In this document: in pieces, positions 36,104 through 44,176 of the stretch
Layout of the letters: every line of letters begins with the position of its first letter
How positions within the stretch are numbered: the first letter of the stretch is position 1
Assembly: GCA_017472735.1 (NCBI GenBank)
Contig: JAFUOD010000014.1
Span: forward strand, 1-64,000
Length of the DNA: 64,000 nt
Reading direction: 5' to 3'
DNA from: Oscillospiraceae bacterium
Lineage (GTDB): Bacteria; Bacillota; Clostridia; Oscillospirales; Ruminococcaceae
Notes under the pieces: generated by a model
Databases searched by the model: none
What the model was told of the DNA's origin: nothing
The model's input: only the letters and a program-made list of their open reading frames with translations
Position numbers and translations under genes: made by a program

Positions 36104-36925
36104 ATGAGACTTGGTTTATCCTCACCCCTTAAGCATGACAGCCCAAGGCAATGGGCAAAAAGAATGAAAGAGCTTGGCTGCGGTGCGGTCAACTTTCCGC
36201 TGAACTGCAATGCTGATAAAAGCTTGATTAAAGCTTATGCCGATGAAGCGCGCGAAAACGACCTTGTTATTGCCGAGGTTGGCGTGTGGAACAACATGCT
36301 CGACCGTGACCCCGAAAAGAAAAAGTCGGCACTTGATTATAACATACGCCAGCTTATTTTGGCAGATGAAATCGGTGCCGTGTGCGCCGTTAACGTGGCA
36401 GGTACCCCTCACGGGCCGAGATGGGACGGCGGATATAAAGAAAACTTCAGTGATGAGACATTTGCAATGACGGTTGAAGCTGTAAAATATATAATTAAAC
36501 AGGCAGACCCAAAACGGGCATATTTCAGCATTGAATCAATGCCGTGGATGATACCCTCGAGCCCGAAGGAGTATTTAAGGCTTATTGAAGCGGTTGACCA
36601 CCCACAGTTTGCGGCACATTTGGATGCTATAAACATGATAACCTCGCCCAAGAGATATTTCTTTAATGATGAATTTTTGAAAGAATGCTTTAGCCTGCTT
36701 AAAGGCAGAATTTGCAGTTGTCACTTAAAAGACGTAAGACTTAAAGAGGAATTTACATTCCAGTTGCAGGAATGTGCGCCGGGTGAAGGCAACCTTGACC
36801 TTGAAGCATTTGCACGCCTTTGTGACCTTGAAAACCCGGATATGCCTGTGATTATTGAGCATTTGCACACTGACGAGCAGTATTTAAACAGCTTAAAATA
36901 TGTTAAAAGCAGACTTGGACTGTAG
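36104..36925 (+). CDS. Xylose-isomerase-like TIM-barrel protein
   Basis: A 273-residue protein of the sugar phosphate isomerase/epimerase superfamily (AP endonuclease 2 fold). Visible metal-ligand regions are S-I-E-S-M-P-W, A-H-L-D-A-I-N, C-S-C-H-L-K-D-V and V-I-I-E-H-L-H. Members isomerise or epimerise sugars and inositols. It follows the FMN enzyme gene by 10 bases with a GGAGG site and ends at its own terminator. The substrate is not known. Linked with a hydroxy-acid oxidoreductase, it may serve a sugar-acid or polyol branch. Confidence 0.82.
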   Translation: MRLGLSSPLKHDSPRQWAKRMKELGCGAVNFPLNCNADKSLIKAYADEARENDLVIAEVGVWNNMLDRDPEKKKSALDYNIRQLILADEIGAVCAVNVAGTPHGPRWDGGYKENFSDETFAMTVEAVKYIIKQADPKRAYFSIESMPWMIPSSPKEYLRLIEAVDHPQFAAHLDAINMITSPKRYFFNDEFLKECFSLLKGRICSCHLKDVRLKEEFTFQLQECAPGEGNLDLEAFARLCDLENPDMPVIIEHLHTDEQYLNSLKYVKSRLGL

Positions 36926-36935
36926 CAAAGCGCAA

Positions 36936-36965
36936 AGCCCTCTTGCCAAATTAGACAAGAGGGCT
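36936..36965. terminator. Bidirectional terminator
   Basis: A 10-bp stem AGCCCTCTTG/CAAGAGGGCT with a T-run on the plus strand, between convergent genes. Confidence 0.8.
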
Positions 36966-36971
36966 GTTTTT

Positions 36972-37433
36972 CTATTCAAGAGATTCGAGCAGACCTTTGC
37001 AGCCGTCGTAAATGTCACGGTAAGCAATGTCAAAGCGGTCGGAATACCACGGGTCGGCAACATCGCCGCCCATTTGGGTATAATCCATAAGCTTGCGGAT
37101 CTTGCCTTTGGGGTCGCCGCCTAAAATTCTATGCATATTGCGAATGTTATAGCTGTCCATGCCGATAAAGAGGTCGTAGTTTTCGTAATCGCTCTTTTTA
37201 AGCTGAACGGCACGCTTACCCTCGCAGATTATGCCGTGCTTTTTAAGCTCGGCTTTGGCAGGAGGATAAACAGGGTTACCTGTGTCGCCCCATATCTCCT
37301 CAGTGCTGGTGGCGCAGGAGGCGATTACAAAGCGATCGGCTATGCCCTTATCTGCAACCATTTTCTTAAAAATAAATTCTGCCATGGGGCTGCGGCAAAT
37401 GTTGCCGTGGCAGACGAACATGATTTTTAGCAT
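36972..37433 (-). CDS. Low-molecular-weight protein-tyrosine phosphatase
   Basis: A 153-residue cytosolic phosphatase. The active-site loop V-C-H-G-N-I-C-R-S (Cys8, Arg14) is at the N-terminus and the general-acid D-P-W-Y is near residue 120. It would dephosphorylate tyrosine residues or small phosphate esters. It starts after an AAGGAGGG site and is divergent to the PL10 gene. No tyrosine kinase gene is nearby. Confidence 0.93.
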   Translation of the reverse strand: MLKIMFVCHGNICRSPMAEFIFKKMVADKGIADRFVIASCATSTEEIWGDTGNPVYPPAKAELKKHGIICEGKRAVQLKKSDYENYDLFIGMDSYNIRNMHRILGGDPKGKIRKLMDYTQMGGDVADPWYSDRFDIAYRDIYDGCKGLLESLE

Positions 37434-37552
37434 TTAAGCCCTCCTTAAAACTTTTTTATTCAGTTTAGCATAATTAAGCAAGCTTTACAACCTGTTGCTT
37501 TTTGGTATGAAATGATATAGAATGGTTTTAGAAAAATTGCGGGAGGCGTGTT

Positions 37553-38602
37553 ATGAAAAAGCGTACAGTTCTTTTGATATCTATAGGGACAGTCCTTTTA
37601 ATAATCGGGGCGGTTATTTTTGCTTGTGCGCTTAAGCTCTCGCCTAACGGAGGGGTTATTACCGAATATGACTGGAATGGATATTTGGACAGGGATGATG
37701 AATGGTACACTTCGAATGAGGCTAAAGCGATCGGCGACGATATTTTGAAATATCAGCTTAACGACGGCGGCTGGCGAAAGGACATGGCTAACGAAGAGCT
37801 TACCGATGGCTCGTGGGCGAAATCGACGCTGGATAACGACACCACGACCTCTCAGATAAGGGTTTTGGCCAAGCTTTATGAAAACACGGGCAAAAAGAAA
37901 TATTTAAAGGCGTGTTTAAAAGGTATTGACCTTTTGCTTAACGGGCAATATACAAACGGCGGTTGGCCGCAGGTGTTTGACGATGCGGGAACATATCACG
38001 CACACATTACTTATAACGACGGTGCAATGGTTCATGTGCTTTATATTTTAAAAGAGGTTTCGGAGAAATCGGGCGACTTTAGCTTTGTAAGCGATGAATA
38101 TGCCGAAAAGGCGGCAGTTGCCGTTGCAAAGGGCATTGAATGTATTTTAAACACACAAATTGTTGTTGACGGAGTTAAGACTGCATGGTGCCAGCAGCAC
38201 GATGAGTTTAATCTTAAGCCGACAAACGCAAGAGCGTTTGAGCCTGCGGCTATAAGTGCTTCGGAAAGTGTGGGAATTGTGAACTTTTTAAAATCTCTGC
38301 CGAATAAGAGCGATGAGATAATTGAAAGCATTAACTCGGCAATAAGGTGGATGGACGAGGTTAAGATTTACGGAATAAAGGTTGTTAAAACAGATGATGA
38401 CAGAATTGTCGTTGAGGACCCCGATGCCGGGCCGATTTGGGCAAGATTTTATCAGATCGGGACGAATAAGCCTGTTTTTGGCGACCGTGACGGTTCTGTT
38501 CATTATGACATGATGAATATAAGCCAGGAAAGGCGTGAAGGATACTCGTGGTACGGCTCGTGGCCTGCAAAGCTGGTTGAAAGCGGGCTTATGGGAGAAT
38601 AA
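37553..38602 (+). CDS. PL10 pectate lyase
   Basis: A 349-residue exported enzyme with an uncleaved or signal-like N-terminal hydrophobic segment (residues 6-28). The alpha/alpha-toroid family marks are N-D-G-G-W-R-K-D, N-G-G-W-P-Q-V-F, Y-N-D-G-A-M, W-C-Q-Q-H-D, F-E-P-A-A-I-S, A-R-F-Y-Q-I-G-T-N-K-P-V-F-G-D-R-D, and Y-S-W-Y-G-S-W-P. It would cleave polygalacturonate by beta-elimination at the cell surface. It is followed within 3 bases by a kinase gene. This adds pectin to the plant polysaccharides addressed in the window. Confidence 0.92.
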   Translation: MKKRTVLLISIGTVLLIIGAVIFACALKLSPNGGVITEYDWNGYLDRDDEWYTSNEAKAIGDDILKYQLNDGGWRKDMANEELTDGSWAKSTLDNDTTTSQIRVLAKLYENTGKKKYLKACLKGIDLLLNGQYTNGGWPQVFDDAGTYHAHITYNDGAMVHVLYILKEVSEKSGDFSFVSDEYAEKAAVAVAKGIECILNTQIVVDGVKTAWCQQHDEFNLKPTNARAFEPAAISASESVGIVNFLKSLPNKSDEIIESINSAIRWMDEVKIYGIKVVKTDDDRIVVEDPDAGPIWARFYQIGTNKPVFGDRDGSVHYDMMNISQERREGYSWYGSWPAKLVESGLMGE

Positions 38603-38604
38603 CG

Positions 38605-39174
38605 GTGGAATATATGGTTGATAGAATAATTGAAGCGATAAATGGGCTTCTTGAAGAAAAAGAGCGTGTTATTATTGCGATTGACGGCAGATGTGCCTCG
38701 GGCAAAACAACGCTTGCATACGCATTAAAAAGCGCTTTGGGCTGCAACGTTTTGCACATGGATGATTTCTTTTTGCGGCCTGAACAGCGGACAAAAGGGC
38801 GGCTTGAAACACCGGGAGAGAACATTGACCACGAGAGGTTTTTAAGCGAGGTTCTAAAGCCTCTTAAAAAGGGCGAGGAGTTTTATTACAGGCCGTTTAA
38901 CTGTAGCACGCTGGTGCTTGATGAGCCTGTTTTTGTGCCGAAAAATAAAATTACAGTTATTGAGGGCTCGTATTCTTGCAACAAGGCACTTTGGGATTAT
39001 TATGACCTGCGACTGTTTTTGACAGTATCGCCCGAGGAGCAGATGAAGCGCATTGTTTTGCGAGACGGCAAGGAATATTCTAAAGTGTTTGAAAGCAAGT
39101 GGATACCGCTTGAAGAGAGCTATTTTAAGGCATATGACATTGCCGCACGGTGCGATTTTATATTGCAGCTATAA
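38605..39174 (+). CDS. Uridine-kinase-like P-loop kinase
   Basis: A 189-residue kinase with Walker A D-G-R-C-A-S-G-K-T-T and the following M-D-D-F-F-L-R-P, as in uridine kinase/phosphoribulokinase-like proteins; later V-I-E-G-S-Y-S-C. The start is a GTG eight bases after GGGAG; an ATG three codons further is an alternative. It is directly downstream of the pectate lyase gene and probably co-transcribed, although a functional link is not obvious. Substrate unknown: nucleoside or sugar. Confidence 0.82.
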   Translation: MEYMVDRIIEAINGLLEEKERVIIAIDGRCASGKTTLAYALKSALGCNVLHMDDFFLRPEQRTKGRLETPGENIDHERFLSEVLKPLKKGEEFYYRPFNCSTLVLDEPVFVPKNKITVIEGSYSCNKALWDYYDLRLFLTVSPEEQMKRIVLRDGKEYSKVFESKWIPLEESYFKAYDIAARCDFILQL

Positions 39175-39178
39175 AAAA

Positions 39179-39206
39179 CGGACAGGAAGACTGCACTTCC
39201 TGTCCG
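39179..39206. terminator. Bidirectional terminator
   Basis: An 11-bp stem CGGACAGGAAG/CTTCCTGTCCG with flanking A- and T-runs, between the kinase and amidase genes. Confidence 0.85.
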
Positions 39207-39215
39207 CTTTTAATT

Positions 39216-39911
39216 TTAGTTTGAGGTGATAAAGCCGCTAAAGCCTGCCTCGTTAAGATTTGAAAGCAGTTGCTCGGCACCGTCTTTTTGTGAAAACGCA
39301 CCCACCTGCACACGGTAAAGCTTGGAGCTTTGAGTTAATGCAAAGTATTTTGCAATTACATCTGCCTCGGCTTTGGCAAGGGCGTTAAGATTGTCATCAT
39401 TTAAAAGCCAGTTGGTCGAGCGTGTGTTGGTGTGAAAGCTGTGCTCGATAAGAAGGCCTGTTGTGCCGACACTTTCAGCACCTCGGATAACACCGTAATA
39501 GTCGCCATTTGCGCCTTTTTTTGATGTGCACTTGCCTGTTTGGCGTGTGCACATTGTTTTTGCAATACATTCGACAAGGCTTTTACCAATATCATCTCCT
39601 TTGCCGCTTAACGGCACATAAACAATGGGATAGTCGGTTTCTTCGTTTACGCTGCCGTTTGGGTAAGCGTTAGAGTGAAGCGAGATAAACAAATCGCACC
39701 CTTTTGCCTTTTTGCCTCGGTTTGTAACAGAAAGCTCCTGCGATTGGGTTTTGCGCGTTGTTATAACCTCCATGCCGTAGCTTTCGAGGTACTTTTTTAG
39801 CAAAAGGTGCAGTTTCCAGCTCATATCCGACTCGTAATAAGCCTTGTTTGCGGGACTTTGGTTATATTTTCCGCTGTGACCGGCATCAAGACAAATTTTA
39901 ATTTTCGGCAT
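39216..39911 (-). CDS. N-acetylmuramoyl-L-alanine amidase with SPOR-like domain (endolysin)
   Basis: A 231-residue Amidase_3 enzyme: I-C-L-D-A-G-H-S-G (zinc His), a second ligand in Y-E-S-D, F-I-S-L-H-S-N, and G-L-L-I-E-H-S-F-H with the catalytic Glu. The last 40 residues (Y-R-V-Q-V-G-A-F-S-Q-K-D-G-A) are a SPOR-type wall-binding domain. No signal peptide, as expected when a holin releases it. I chose the second ATG, nine bases after AGGGA; the gene overlaps the holin gene by 14 bases. Order and overlap make this a phage-type lysis module. Confidence 0.9.
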   Translation of the reverse strand: MPKIKICLDAGHSGKYNQSPANKAYYESDMSWKLHLLLKKYLESYGMEVITTRKTQSQELSVTNRGKKAKGCDLFISLHSNAYPNGSVNEETDYPIVYVPLSGKGDDIGKSLVECIAKTMCTRQTGKCTSKKGANGDYYGVIRGAESVGTTGLLIEHSFHTNTRSTNWLLNDDNLNALAKAEADVIAKYFALTQSSKLYRVQVGAFSQKDGAEQLLSNLNEAGFSGFITSN

Positions 39912-40125
39912 TTTGGTCATTCCCTGCGTTTTTAATGCGTGCTGTGTCTACCATTCCCTCGCCGATTATGTAAGCGATTAAGGTTGCAACCGCCGAAACA
40001 ACTGCAACCACCTGCTCGGTTGTAAGCTTGTTATAGCCAAGCACTGTCATAATTGCCGAGATAAAGCCGACAACTGCCGCCCAGAACTTTCGAGATGTCA
40101 GTTTTTGCTTCCAGTTGATATTCAT
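39898..40125 (-). CDS. Small phage holin (SPP1-type)
   Basis: A 75-residue membrane protein with two hydrophobic segments (about 14-30 and 38-56) and charged ends. The start W-K-Q-K-L-T-S-R-K-F-W-A-A-V-V-G-F resembles holins of the phage SPP1/phi29 class. It would form membrane pores that let the amidase reach the wall. Its 3' end overlaps the amidase gene. The start has an AAAGGAGC site. Confidence 0.88.
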   Translation of the reverse strand: MNINWKQKLTSRKFWAAVVGFISAIMTVLGYNKLTTEQVVAVVSAVATLIAYIIGEGMVDTARIKNAGNDQNAEN

Positions 40126-40141
40126 AAGCTTTGCTCCTTTC

Positions 40142-40531
40142 TTAAGCCTGTTCGTGATGGTTTTGATGAAGGCTGTTGACTCTTTCCTCTAACGAGTCGA
40201 TCCGCTTGTGTGCCTGCTTCGAGGAAGATTCGACGGCTGAAATGCGTGAAACATCGTTAAGTCTTGCGTCTTCCTGACGTTCCTGCTTGCGTTTTATATC
40301 ATCGATACCCGACTTTACATAGCCAAGCTCGGTTAAAATAACGCCGTTGTTTTTACCCTCGCTTTCAAAATCGGTTTTGGAGGTACGGCTGAAGGCTACC
40401 CAGCCGAGAATTATCGCCGAGATCGTTCCCAGAATGCTAAAAATCGGCACAAGATAAGTTAGTGCGCCTTGCAAGCAAAACACCGACAACGTGCGCCTAT
40501 AACAAAAAAGTTGTTTTTCACTTTTTATCAT
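40142..40531 (-). CDS. Membrane protein with coiled coil, holin-associated
   Basis: A protein of up to 129 residues with one hydrophobic segment (about 27-46) and a long charged helix likely to be a coiled coil (about 70-125: D-I-K-R-K-Q-E-R-Q-E, S-L-E-E-R-V-N-S-L). This layout resembles XhlA-like proteins that precede holins. The start is unsure: the ATG at 40531 has AAAGG immediately before it, and a later GTG is possible. It lies 16 bases before the holin gene, so it belongs to the lysis module. Confidence 0.65.
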   Translation of the reverse strand: MIKSEKQLFCYRRTLSVFCLQGALTYLVPIFSILGTISAIILGWVAFSRTSKTDFESEGKNNGVILTELGYVKSGIDDIKRKQERQEDARLNDVSRISAVESSSKQAHKRIDSLEERVNSLHQNHHEQA

Positions 40532-40586
40532 CCTTTAAAATATATTTGCAAATAATTGTCCGCCTCAATTAAAAGCCGAAAGGATT

Positions 40587-40623
40587 GCCGCCCCGAAAGC
40601 AAGAACTTAAGCCTTGGGGCGGC
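40587..40623. terminator. Hairpin inside the lysis module
   Basis: GCCGCCCC (40587-40594) pairs with GGGGCGGC (40616-40623). T's follow only on the plus strand, opposite to the lysis genes. It lies between the regulator and membrane-protein genes. It may be an attenuator or belong to an antisense transcript. Confidence 0.45.
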
Positions 40624-40657
40624 GTTTTATAATATGGATTCGTTCTTAATTTTAATT

Positions 40658-41077
40658 CTAACGAGGCTGTAAGGGGTCATGCAAGTCCAGAATTTGAGAA
40701 ACGGCATCTAACGCCGCAAGGTGCTGTCTTTTTCGTGTACTGGTGGAAATGTATAACATATCCTCGATCGTTTGCCAGCTTAGCATGCTTAAATAGCGAT
40801 AGCTTAACAGTGCATAATGCTTTTGCGGCACGCTTTCAATAACCTGCTTAACGCTTAGCCATTTTCTATCAAGCGCCTCGGCTTCTTTTTCGATTTGGCT
40901 GTTAATTTGCGAAAGTCTTGCCCAGGTTTTTGGTGAGGGGTCATTCACGCGTGTAAATACAATGCCGTTAAAGTATGTTGATACTCTGAGCTTTTCCTCT
41001 TTTAAAGCTTCAATTTTTTGCGAGAGCATGTAAGCGCTGTTAAGCCAGCTTGCAGCATATGTCTGCTTTTCGGTCAT
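40658..41077 (-). CDS. Phage-type late regulator (DUF1492/ArpU-like)
   Basis: A 139-residue protein. The N-terminal 90 residues are helical and charged; the C-terminus (S-Y-R-Y-L-S-M-L-S-W-Q-T-I-E-D-M-L-Y-I-S-T-S-T-R-K-R-Q-H) is a sigma region 4-like HTH. Small phage regulators of late transcription look like this. It has an AAAGGA site and is the first gene of the lysis group. It probably drives expression of the membrane protein, holin and amidase. Family naming is from memory. Confidence 0.7.
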   Translation of the reverse strand: MTEKQTYAASWLNSAYMLSQKIEALKEEKLRVSTYFNGIVFTRVNDPSPKTWARLSQINSQIEKEAEALDRKWLSVKQVIESVPQKHYALLSYRYLSMLSWQTIEDMLYISTSTRKRQHLAALDAVSQILDLHDPLQPR

Positions 41078-41202
41078 TTTAGCATTTTCCTTTCATAGTA
41101 AAATTCCGCCATATAAAAACACCTCGCCCAAATAAGCAAGATGTGTTTTTAATGATATATACAAAAAAAGGATTTGTCAAGGCATTTTTTTGGACACTTA
41201 AA

Positions 41203-41238
41203 AAGCCAAAACCGCCGGAAGGTCCGACGGTTTGGCTT
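41203..41238 (-). terminator. Terminator of the GH3 gene
   Basis: Arms at 41203-41217 and 41224-41238 pair with one bulge and one mismatch, followed on the minus strand by TTTTTAAG, 17 bases after the GH3 stop. Confidence 0.7.
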
Positions 41239-41254
41239 GAAAAGAATTCTAGCG

Positions 41255-44005
41255 TCACTTAATAACGTATTTTTGAATGGTAGCGTTTTCCGAGGAGTAA
41301 ACGGTAAAGGCATTTGCCTTGCCCTCGGGGATATTGATGGTGTAGGGCCTGAAATCATCGAGGCTGTTGCCCGCTTCAATCATAATGTCGGTTTTGCCTT
41401 TAGCACCAAGGTCAACGGTTATTCTTGCCCTGCCGTTTGCCGAGGCAGCATACACCGTCAATGTCTTTTTACCTGCAAAGTCAATGCCGTCATATCCGGC
41501 AACCGGCGACCAGCCCGTGCCTTTGATGTAATGACCTGCGTTCTTTGAATAAAGGATTCTCATTTCCTTGGAATAATCATAAGTTTCGGCGTCAAACTCG
41601 CAAGGCCTTTTGCCAAGCTCCTCGCCGCTTAAGAGTAATGTTTTTTCAAGTCTTACATCGGCAGAGGAAGCGGCAGCCATGAACTTATATTCGCCGCTTT
41701 CCAAGATATTTTTGCGGTTGCGAACATTGAAGATTTCGAGCATACGGCGAGAGATATCGACACGGATTTTTTCTTCCTCGCCTGCTTTAATGTTAACGCG
41801 GGCAAAGCCGCAAAGCTTTTTAATGGGGCGTATAACCTTTGAATCGGTAACGGTGTAATAGATCTGAACAACTTCTTCGCCGTCACGGTCTGAAATGTTT
41901 TTGACAGTTACATCTGCCCAAATTTCATTGTCGGTTACATTGATATTGAAATCTTTATACTCGAATTTCGAATAAGACAAGCCATGACCGAAGGGGTAAA
42001 GAGCGTCGCCCTTGAAGTACATATATGTAGTGCCCGAGGTCTCGATGTCATAGTTTAAAATGTCGGGCAGTTCATATTCGGACTTATACCATGTTTGAGG
42101 AGTTCTGCCTGCGGGGTTGTTTTCGCCGCTAAGAGTTTTGGCAACGGCTGTGCCAAGGAACATTCCGGCATGAGAGGAGTAGATAATTGCAGGAAGAACG
42201 GCGTTTTCCTCGTTAACAGAATAAGGATAGCTTGAGATGATTGCCATTACGGTATTCTTGTTTTGGTTTACAAGGTGGGTTGCCATGCCGGGCTGAATGT
42301 TAAGCGCCAATGTCTTTCTGTCGTAACATTCTTTAGCAACCTGAACAGGGTGGTTGCCCACACAATAAAGAACAAAGTCTGCCGCCTTTGCGATCTCACT
42401 TGCACGTTCACGGCCGCTTTTAACAACATTAATTTCAAAAAGCTGGTCTGAAAGAGCGTTATTGATTGACTTAACGCTGATGTTGCCGTTATCATCGCAG
42501 AACATTCTGCGGTGGTGCAAAAATTCCTCGATCAAATATTTATCGCCGAACCTTTTAAGATTTACGGTCTCGCGGGTGTACCAATCGTAAACACGTCTTG
42601 AATTAAGGCGGAATACGTCACCGTCAGAAAGCTTGATATATTTTTTATATTTAGCCGAGAAGAAGTTTATCCAGTTTTCGCCCCAGTCCTGAAGCTCGAA
42701 GATTTCGCTTTCGCCGACAGTTTCGGCGGCAGCGGTTAACAATCCATCCTCGTTAACACTTAAGTATTTGCCGTTAGGGGCTTTAATGCTGACATGGTCC
42801 CAAAGACTGTCGTGAATAACTTCGCTGGTTTTAAATTCTTCTTTAATACCTTCCAGAACGGAAATATCATAAGACGAAACACCTGTATACCAGTCCATTA
42901 GGTTTTCATCTGCCATTGCGCCCAAAACCGCAAGCTTTTGGGGCGCAGATTTCAAGGGAAGAATGCCGTTGTTTTTCAGCAAGGTTATCTGCTTAAGGGT
43001 AGCTTTAAGGTTGGTTTTTTTGTGGTCGTCGCAGTCGATAACATCAAGCCCGATGGTGTTATATTCGCACTCGTCGAACTGACCCAAAGCAAAGCGAGAA
43101 AAGATGGTGTTGCAAAGAGTCTCGTCGATGTCAGCTTCTGTCAGCCTGCCCTCTTCAATTGCTTTGCGTGCCGCATCTTTGACGAGAATTCCGTTATCGG
43201 TCATACTGTCGGAGCCTGCTTTTATTGTGAGGGCGATAGATTCGCTGTGAGTATCGCAGAAGCGGTGTGAAACAACTGTCTGAGAAAAGTCGCCGCCGTC
43301 GGATACGGTGTACCAAAGCCCCCATTTATCCTTTAAAATGCTCTTGATCTCGGGGTTCAAAATTGCAGGACAGCCGTTAATCTCGTTATATGCGGTCATA
43401 AGGCTTTTGGCACCGCCGTTAACAATTGCGTTTTCAAAAGCGGCGTAGTAATAGTCGTATTTAAGTCTTAACGGTAGGTAAGCGTCACAGCTTCCACGGT
43501 CTTCCTCGTTATTATTGGCACAAAAGTGTTTAAGCGTGGGAATCGACTTTAAAAATCTGCCGTTGTCCCCTGCCATGCCCTTGGTATACTGAGCCGAAAG
43601 CTCACCGGTTAAGCAAACATCCTCGCCGTAAGCTTCTTCGTTTCTTCCCCAGCGAGGGTCGCGAGCCATATCAACCGTGGGGCCCCAAAGTGCGATTCCG
43701 CCCTTTTGGTTGATGTTATAATAAGCTCTGGCTTCATCGGCGGCAATTTCGCCCAATGAATACATCAAGTCTTTATCAAAAGTGCTTGCAAGCCCGACAG
43801 GCTGAGGAAAAACTGTTGAAACACGGTCAGCACTTCTTCCTACAAAGCCGCGTGCAACCTCGGCACCAATGTGATACTCCTTCATTCCCAGACGCTCAAC
43901 GGGCATGTGACCGCCTGTAAGCATTGAGATCTTTTCATCTAATGTAAGTTTTGAAACAAGCTCTTTTGTGCGTTGTTCAAATTCTTTTTTGTTGTTTATA
44001 TCCAT
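41255..44005 (-). CDS. GH3 beta-glucosidase with inserted fascin-like domain
   Basis: A 916-residue enzyme, longer than the usual 750-800. The GH3 N-domain has R-D-P-R-W-G-R-N-E-E-A-Y-G-E-D and the nucleophile in T-V-S-D-G-G-D (Asp236). Residues about 401-528 are an insertion not found in standard GH3: V-S-I-K-A-P-N-G-K-Y-L-S-V-N-E-D-G-L with later repeats of K-Y-I-K-L-S-D-G and F-E-I, the look of a fascin-type beta-trefoil. GH3_C follows, then a fibronectin-like part and a C-terminal CBM6-like domain (about 815-916). No signal peptide. It may remove terminal glucose or xylose from cello- or xyloglucan-oligosaccharides. Confidence 0.9.
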   Translation of the reverse strand: MDINNKKEFEQRTKELVSKLTLDEKISMLTGGHMPVERLGMKEYHIGAEVARGFVGRSADRVSTVFPQPVGLASTFDKDLMYSLGEIAADEARAYYNINQKGGIALWGPTVDMARDPRWGRNEEAYGEDVCLTGELSAQYTKGMAGDNGRFLKSIPTLKHFCANNNEEDRGSCDAYLPLRLKYDYYYAAFENAIVNGGAKSLMTAYNEINGCPAILNPEIKSILKDKWGLWYTVSDGGDFSQTVVSHRFCDTHSESIALTIKAGSDSMTDNGILVKDAARKAIEEGRLTEADIDETLCNTIFSRFALGQFDECEYNTIGLDVIDCDDHKKTNLKATLKQITLLKNNGILPLKSAPQKLAVLGAMADENLMDWYTGVSSYDISVLEGIKEEFKTSEVIHDSLWDHVSIKAPNGKYLSVNEDGLLTAAAETVGESEIFELQDWGENWINFFSAKYKKYIKLSDGDVFRLNSRRVYDWYTRETVNLKRFGDKYLIEEFLHHRRMFCDDNGNISVKSINNALSDQLFEINVVKSGRERASEIAKAADFVLYCVGNHPVQVAKECYDRKTLALNIQPGMATHLVNQNKNTVMAIISSYPYSVNEENAVLPAIIYSSHAGMFLGTAVAKTLSGENNPAGRTPQTWYKSEYELPDILNYDIETSGTTYMYFKGDALYPFGHGLSYSKFEYKDFNINVTDNEIWADVTVKNISDRDGEEVVQIYYTVTDSKVIRPIKKLCGFARVNIKAGEEEKIRVDISRRMLEIFNVRNRKNILESGEYKFMAAASSADVRLEKTLLLSGEELGKRPCEFDAETYDYSKEMRILYSKNAGHYIKGTGWSPVAGYDGIDFAGKKTLTVYAASANGRARITVDLGAKGKTDIMIEAGNSLDDFRPYTINIPEGKANAFTVYSSENATIQKYVIK

Positions 44006-44134
44006 AATTCCCCTCCGTATTTCAAAATATTAAAATACCATTAAGCTAAGTGTAACACACCATTTTATATACGTCTATATAATCTTTTTCAAATAATATT
44101 AAAATATTAAACTACGCGATTGGAAAACAACGTA

Positions 44135-44164
44135 AAAACACCTCCGAACGAACGGAGGTGTTTT
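44135..44164. terminator. Terminator of the oad operon
   Basis: A perfect 12-bp stem AAAACACCTCCG/CGGAGGTGTTTT with loop AACGAA, 12 bases beyond the oadA stop. The flanks allow termination in both directions. Confidence 0.85.
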
Positions 44165-44176
44165 ATAAATAAATTA

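Noticed and set aside
36104-36925. Assigning the xylose-isomerase-like protein to the L-sugar pathway
   Set aside because: It is 10 kb away, in a different operon, and its substrate cannot be read from sequence.
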